A stretch of DNA of 64,000 nucleotides from Acidobacteriota bacterium (GTDB lineage Bacteria > Acidobacteriota > Terriglobia > Bryobacterales > Bryobacteraceae), in contig JAFDVS010000015.1 of NCBI GenBank assembly GCA_018268935.1, positions 1 to 64,000 of the forward strand, read 5' to 3'. Below the pieces are notes generated by a model. That model saw only the letters and a list, made by a program, of their open reading frames with translations, ran no database searches and was not told where the DNA came from. Made by a program: the position numbers and the translations under genes. This document shows positions 60,307-64,000 of the stretch, one piece after another; position 1 is the stretch's first letter; every line of letters begins with the position of its first letter.

Positions 60307-61092
60307 TCACCCTTCTGAAAGCTGGAACGAGGTTGCGGAGACAAGTTGATGGGCGCGAACAACGGGGAGTAGAAGCAGCAGGCCGGCGGCGATCGCTGCC
60401 GCCGCACCCCACTGGTCAACCGTCAGGCCCATGTGGCGAATGGGATCCACATGCAGCCTGTCCAACAGGATCCGAAAGAGTCCGTAAGACAGTAGGAACA
60501 GTGCGCATAACGATCCGGCGGGCAGCTTCTTGCGCCGCAGCAGAAGGAAGAGAACCACTATCGCCCCCAGAAACAGCAACTCCACGATGGCCAGATCGAA
60601 GCGTGTCCCATCCGGATAGCGCACACCAAGCCAGTGTGTCGTGCGGATCCCCGGATGATCGTGAACCAAGGCGCAATGCAGGCGCCCCAGCATCCAAGGA
60701 TAGGGAAACACAAACGCGACCGCATCCAGGTACCGCATGCGATCTTCGGCCGGAGCTTTCCATTCCAGAAACAGCCAGCCGCACAGCAATCCCCCCACGA
60801 TGCCCCCCAGCGACGCCTGGCCGAAAGAAACATTGATCAACGCAAGTGGATTCTCCGCCAGCCGCGGCCATACTGACGGCCAATAGAGAAACTTAAACCA
60901 ATGCCCCAGCAGCAGACCTCCCCCGATGAGGCAAGCGCTGAAAACCGATGCAATGGTGGGATCGAGACCCACCCGCCGGGCCCGCGCGACAAGCAGAAAA
61001 TGCCCCAGCACGATAGCCAGCGCCACCAGAACGCGTCCCGCGATCTGGGTGGCAGGGACAGAAAGAACGCTGAGATCCGGATACGGGATCAT
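60307..61092 (-). CDS. Lgt-like prolipoprotein diacylglyceryl transferase homologue
   Basis: 261-residue polytopic membrane protein with about seven TM helices. The Lgt signature is recognisable: SLGGIVGG in the place of the HGGL/SxGGxxG loop and GRLHCALVHDHPG for the GRxGNFxN-type segment with the essential Arg. The canonical HGGL His and GNFIN Asn are missing, so activity is uncertain. Lgt attaches diacylglycerol to lipobox Cys. It sits between the anti-sigma-like gene and the SBBP protein, so it may process a partner of this operon. It is probably a paralogue rather than the housekeeping lgt. Confidence 0.78.
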   Translation of the reverse strand: MIPYPDLSVLSVPATQIAGRVLVALAIVLGHFLLVARARRVGLDPTIASVFSACLIGGGLLLGHWFKFLYWPSVWPRLAENPLALINVSFGQASLGGIVGGLLCGWLFLEWKAPAEDRMRYLDAVAFVFPYPWMLGRLHCALVHDHPGIRTTHWLGVRYPDGTRFDLAIVELLFLGAIVVLFLLLRRKKLPAGSLCALFLLSYGLFRILLDRLHVDPIRHMGLTVDQWGAAAAIAAGLLLLLPVVRAHQLVSATSFQLSEG

Positions 61093-61099
61093 GGCGCCA

Positions 61100-61840
61100 C
61101 TAGCGGCTGACCTCCAGCCGTCTCCTTTCGTCTACACCATTCCCGCTGATCCGCACCTCCAGTGGGCCCAAAGGCAGTGAACCGGCGGAGACCCAGACGA
61201 TAACAGCCCCATCTACGGGCTGCAAGCCGGACTGGCGAAACAATTCGGCACCCGTGGCATCCCTCACCGTGGCGGCCAACGGGCCCGGTGCCTGCACTTC
61301 GATCTCCAACTTCACTACCGCCTCCCCCGACGGTAGCTTCAGTTGCGGAAGGCTCTCCGCCCCGCGCAAGACAATGCCCGGGAGAAAAAGCGACACCACA
61401 GCCGGCGACTGCGCCGAGGCAGGGCGCATACGCGAAGCAACCTCCGTACGCTGCAGTATCCGGATCTGTTGCTGCAGATAGGCCGCGTAGAAGGCAGCCG
61501 GAATCGCCATGGCCGCGGCAGCAACCAGGGCCCACTGCGTCCACCGCCGAACAGGCTTCTTCGCGCGTCCCGGTAGACTCTTGGCCAGCACGGAAGACAC
61601 CCTGCTCGACTTGCGCTGCCGCTCCGTACGCAACAGATGGTTCTCGAAATCGTCGCGGTCTCTCCCGCTCAGTTCATTGCGCGCATAGGCATCGCGCAAA
61701 TCCATCTCCACGGCCTTCACGATTTCATAGAACGCCTCATCGGAAAAAAGGCGTTCCCCGATCTGCTCACGCTGGACTTCCGGCAGCCGCCCCAGCAGGT
61801 ACTGGCGCGCCAGATCGTCATGTTCCGGCAGCGGCGTCAA
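61100..61840 (-). CDS. Membrane anti-sigma-like protein
   Basis: 246 residues. The N-terminal 85 residues are helical and acidic (DDLARQYLLGRLPEVQREQIGERLFSDE split by short helices), as in anti-sigma domains without a zinc motif. A basic stretch (AKKPVRRWTQW) and one TM helix (about 102-121) follow, then a periplasmic beta-domain of about 120 residues (IVLRGAESLPQLKLPSGEAVV). It lies 40 nt after the sigma-like gene on the same strand. Predicted to hold that sigma factor at the membrane until a signal is received; release by proteolysis is possible. Confidence 0.75.
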   Translation of the reverse strand: MTPLPEHDDLARQYLLGRLPEVQREQIGERLFSDEAFYEIVKAVEMDLRDAYARNELSGRDRDDFENHLLRTERQRKSSRVSSVLAKSLPGRAKKPVRRWTQWALVAAAAMAIPAAFYAAYLQQQIRILQRTEVASRMRPASAQSPAVVSLFLPGIVLRGAESLPQLKLPSGEAVVKLEIEVQAPGPLAATVRDATGAELFRQSGLQPVDGAVIVWVSAGSLPLGPLEVRISGNGVDERRRLEVSR

Positions 61841-61880
61841 TCGTGCCTCCCTGATGGGAGTGTGAAAAATCGCTCTTCCA

Positions 61881-62462
61881 TCACTCCTTTTCTTTCTTTT
61901 TCTTTAAGCAATCGCCCGTACAGGATTCCAGCCGCGCACGCAGGCGCAACACGCGATTGCGCAGCGCATTCGCACCCACGCGCAGTTCATCGGCCAAGGC
62001 GCGGCGATTCGGAATTCGTTCGCTGTCGGTCCCCGAATAATATTTTTCCATTAACCATCGCGCCTCCAGAGGAAGCGAAGCCAGGCACCGCTCCAGGCAA
62101 TCCTGCAGAACCTCTTCCTCCGGATTGGGTTCGTTCTTCCCCTGAGCGGCCATTTCCGCGAAGGCCCGCTCCTTGCGCTTCGCCTCGGCAGCCTGTTCGC
62201 GCAGGATGAAGCGGGCAATTCCGTAAGCGAAGGCGCCCGGCGACTTCATTTCCACTCCTTCGGCCAAGCGGCGCGCCACCCGGTTCAACGTCTCATCCGC
62301 ATCTCGATCCGGGATTTCACTCCGTTCCCACTCGAAGAATCGGATCAGCTTCTGACGCAGTTCTTCGTAGCGAACGGCAGCATGTGCGTGGTCGGGGTCC
62401 AGCGCGGCCAATAGCCGGGCAAGGGCCTCGCGATCAATCTCCCAGGGCTGGCTGGAGCGCAC
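61881..62462 (-). CDS. ECF-type sigma-70 family sigma factor
   Basis: About 193 residues. The first part (YEELRQKLIRFFEWERSEIPDRDADETLNRVARRL) fits sigma region 2 and ends with GAFAYGIARFILRE; the second (CLASLPLEARWLMEKYYSG, RRALADELRVGANALRNRVLRLR) is region 4 with the HTH. The acidic linker and a very Lys-rich tail (KKKKEKE) are unusual. The best start is GTG 62462, 7 nt after TACACT (62475-62470); GTG 62468 is an alternative and longer forms lack support. It leads the anti-sigma, Lgt-like, SBBP operon and is divergent from the cytochrome-type gene. Confidence 0.8.
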   Translation of the reverse strand: MRSSQPWEIDREALARLLAALDPDHAHAAVRYEELRQKLIRFFEWERSEIPDRDADETLNRVARRLAEGVEMKSPGAFAYGIARFILREQAAEAKRKERAFAEMAAQGKNEPNPEEEVLQDCLERCLASLPLEARWLMEKYYSGTDSERIPNRRALADELRVGANALRNRVLRLRARLESCTGDCLKKKKEKE

Positions 62463-62499
62463 ATCCACGAGTGTATCAATCCTTACCCTAATGCTCCGA

Positions 62500-62505
62500 T
62501 ATACT
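62500..62505 (+). promoter_or_regulatory. TATACT -10 hexamer of the PSCyt gene
   Basis: TATACT ends 9 nt before the ATG at 62515, with no Shine-Dalgarno between. On the opposite strand TACACT at 62475-62470 serves the sigma gene in the same 52-bp spacer. Confidence 0.4.
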
Positions 62506-62514
62506 GTCAACACG

Positions 62515-64000
62515 ATGCTGGTGCTTCTTGCCTTCACGGTAGCTCTTACGCCCCTTGGCGCCGCCGTCGATTTCACCTCGCAGATTCGCCCGCTCCTCGA
62601 ACGGCACTGTTATTCCTGCCATGGTCCGAAGCTTGCGATGCACGGGCTCCGCCTCGACTTCCGCAGCCACGCCATGAAGGGAGGGGAATCCGGTGTCCCC
62701 GCCGTGATTGCCGCCAAGCGCACGCAGAGCCTCCTCTACCGCTACATCGCGGGCCTGGAGAAGAATTTGCGAATGCCACCCGCCGGCCCGGCCCTGCCCG
62801 CCTCCGACGTGGAGTTGATCGGAAAGTGGATCGACGAAGGCGCATCGTGGCCGGAATCCGAATCCGCCGCGCTCGAAGAAGATCCAAAGTTCCGCCGTGG
62901 CCGCACGCACTGGTCCTTCCAACCCCTGCGCCGCGCCTCCGTTCCCGAAGTGAAGAACCGCGCCTGGGTGCGCAATCCGATTGATGCCTTTGTCCTCGCA
63001 AAACTGGAACAGAAACGCTGGCAACCTGCGCCATCTGCTACTCCCCAACAACTCCTGCGCCGAGCCTATTTCGATCTCACCGGATTGCCCCCAACCTTGC
63101 TCCAGCAGCAGACACAGGCCTCGCTCGACCAGGTGGTGGACCAACTGCTGGCATCGCCCTCCTACGCGGAACGCTGGGCGCGCCACTGGCTGGACGTGGT
63201 GCGCTATGCCGAATCGAACGGCTATGAGCGCGACGGCCACAAACCGCAAGCCTGGAAATATCGCGATTACGTCATCCGCAGCTTCCACCAGGACAAGCCC
63301 TTCGACCGCTTTCTCACCGAGCAACTGGCCGGCGATGAACTGGACGAGCCTACGCCGGAAACCCTGATCGCCACAGGCTACTTCCGCCTCGGGCCTTGGG
63401 ACGATGAGCCCGCCGATCCCGATACCGATCGCTATGATCAGCTCGACGACATCCTTGCCACCACTTCGCAGGCCTTCCTTGGGCTGACGCTCGCCTGCGC
63501 CCGTTGTCACAACCACAAATTCGAACCGCTGGCGGCCAAAGACTACTATTCGATGATCGCCGTCTTCGATGGACTGGAACGCCCGCGTAAAGGCCGTACC
63601 GAACTCGACCGCCCGATCGGCACTCGCGCCGAGATCGAGCGTGAAAAAGCACGCGACGCCAGGATCACCCCACTGGCCGAAGAGATCGCAAAGCTCAAGA
63701 AGCCGTTTCAGACCAAGGAAAAAAACTGGGAGTCAAAAATTCCCGCTGACGTGCAACGCCAGGTAGCAGCCTTGGAAGCGCAAATCGCCGCCCTGCGCAA
63801 AGAGACTCCCGACCTGCCGCGTGGCTACTTCCTCGAAGAGCCCAGCGCAACCATGAAGCCCGTCCATGTGCTGGTCCGCGGCAAACCCGGCGCTCACGGC
63901 CCCGAAGTGGCCCCTGCCGTGCCCGCAATCCTTGTCAAGCAGCAGCCCCAGTTCCTGCCCCCAGCGCACACCAGCCGCCGCAGGCTCTCTCTGGCCCAAT
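62515..64000 (+). CDS. PSCyt1/PSCyt2-type (planctomycete cytochrome C) protein, partial
   Basis: 495 codons visible; the gene runs off the window. A signal peptide (MLVLLAFTVALTPLGAA) precedes a PSCyt1 domain with heme-type CYSCH (CxxCH) and a PSCyt2 (DUF1549) domain with the stretch YFDLTGLPPT, RYAESNGYERDGH and a second CxxCH (ACARCHNHKFEP). These proteins normally end in a PSD1 (DUF1553) domain, expected beyond position 64000. They are exported c-type-heme proteins linked to carbohydrate degradation in planctomycetes, acidobacteria and verrucomicrobia. A coiled coil (about 380-420) follows the second heme motif. Confidence 0.9.
   Translation, partial: MLVLLAFTVALTPLGAAVDFTSQIRPLLERHCYSCHGPKLAMHGLRLDFRSHAMKGGESGVPAVIAAKRTQSLLYRYIAGLEKNLRMPPAGPALPASDVELIGKWIDEGASWPESESAALEEDPKFRRGRTHWSFQPLRRASVPEVKNRAWVRNPIDAFVLAKLEQKRWQPAPSATPQQLLRRAYFDLTGLPPTLLQQQTQASLDQVVDQLLASPSYAERWARHWLDVVRYAESNGYERDGHKPQAWKYRDYVIRSFHQDKPFDRFLTEQLAGDELDEPTPETLIATGYFRLGPWDDEPADPDTDRYDQLDDILATTSQAFLGLTLACARCHNHKFEPLAAKDYYSMIAVFDGLERPRKGRTELDRPIGTRAEIEREKARDARITPLAEEIAKLKKPFQTKEKNWESKIPADVQRQVAALEAQIAALRKETPDLPRGYFLEEPSATMKPVHVLVRGKPGAHGPEVAPAVPAILVKQQPQFLPPAHTSRRRLSLAQ

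Overview
The window reads as chromosomal DNA from an acidobacterium of the Solibacter/Bryobacter type (Bryobacteraceae). This rests on several traits: a TIGR03437-type C-terminal domain in two secreted proteins (42125-43771 and 57238-60303), SBBP-repeat propellers, DUF1080, CHAT/TPR and PSCyt-type proteins, many Tat-like exported enzymes, GC-rich coding sequence and very tight gene packing. The taxonomic call is an inference from gene content. I saw no rRNA, tRNA, CRISPR array, insertion sequence or phage gene. No gene-free stretch exceeds about 225 bases.

Layout. 1-4834 (minus): chemotaxis cluster cheW, HAMP-less MCP, cheA, cheR (cheR leaves the window). 5041-8717: outer-membrane alginate-export-like porin, a small secreted protein, a DUF1080 hydrolase and an exported TIM-barrel isomerase. 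8793-13550: radical SAM/SPASM protein, threonine-synthase-like enzyme and M81 (MlrC) peptidase. 13512-15587: sugar-acid-type MFS transporter divergent from a NagB-like enzyme. 15584-19308 (minus): housekeeping run dxr, rseP, greA, CDP-alcohol phosphotransferase, with a promoter and a large stem-loop in the dxr leader. 19514-24474: 3-hydroxyisobutyrate-dehydrogenase-like enzyme, small HTH-like protein, PpiD-like chaperone, DedA, pyrD. 24573-28667: exported SelA-like PLP enzyme plus exported RidA, then a hybrid histidine kinase.

29681-32844 is the most interesting locus. It holds a two-gene system in which a calcineurin-like phosphoesterase is fused to an ABC/OLD-like ATPase resembling PtuA. 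The ATPase gene is translationally coupled (ATGA overlap) to a PtuB/TIGR02646-type HNH nuclease. I read it as a Septu-like anti-phage defence system with an unusual sensor or effector domain.

32848-48475: a very large SBBP/SLH surface protein that seems to need a CTG start, a MerR regulator, an S41 protease, a ferredoxin-like/Cys-rich gene pair of unknown function, a MmcQ/YjbR protein, a TMTC-like membrane protein, a kelch protein, and a minus-strand operon (YncE-phosphoesterase, SCO, serine hydrolase, ArsC-like). 48503-54786 (minus): FHA-GAF-sigma54 activator and two BNR/sialidase-type secreted proteins. 54785-62462: TPR-CHAT protease facing an operon of ECF-type sigma, membrane anti-sigma-like protein, Lgt-like membrane protein and SBBP/TIGR03437 protein. 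62515-end: PSCyt1/PSCyt2 cytochrome-type protein, cut by the window edge.

Expression features. Several genes lack a Shine-Dalgarno and have a TANACT-like -10 hexamer 6-11 nt before the start codon, suggesting leaderless transcripts. Convergent neighbours often share or overlap their stop codons, and one divergent pair has overlapping start codons.
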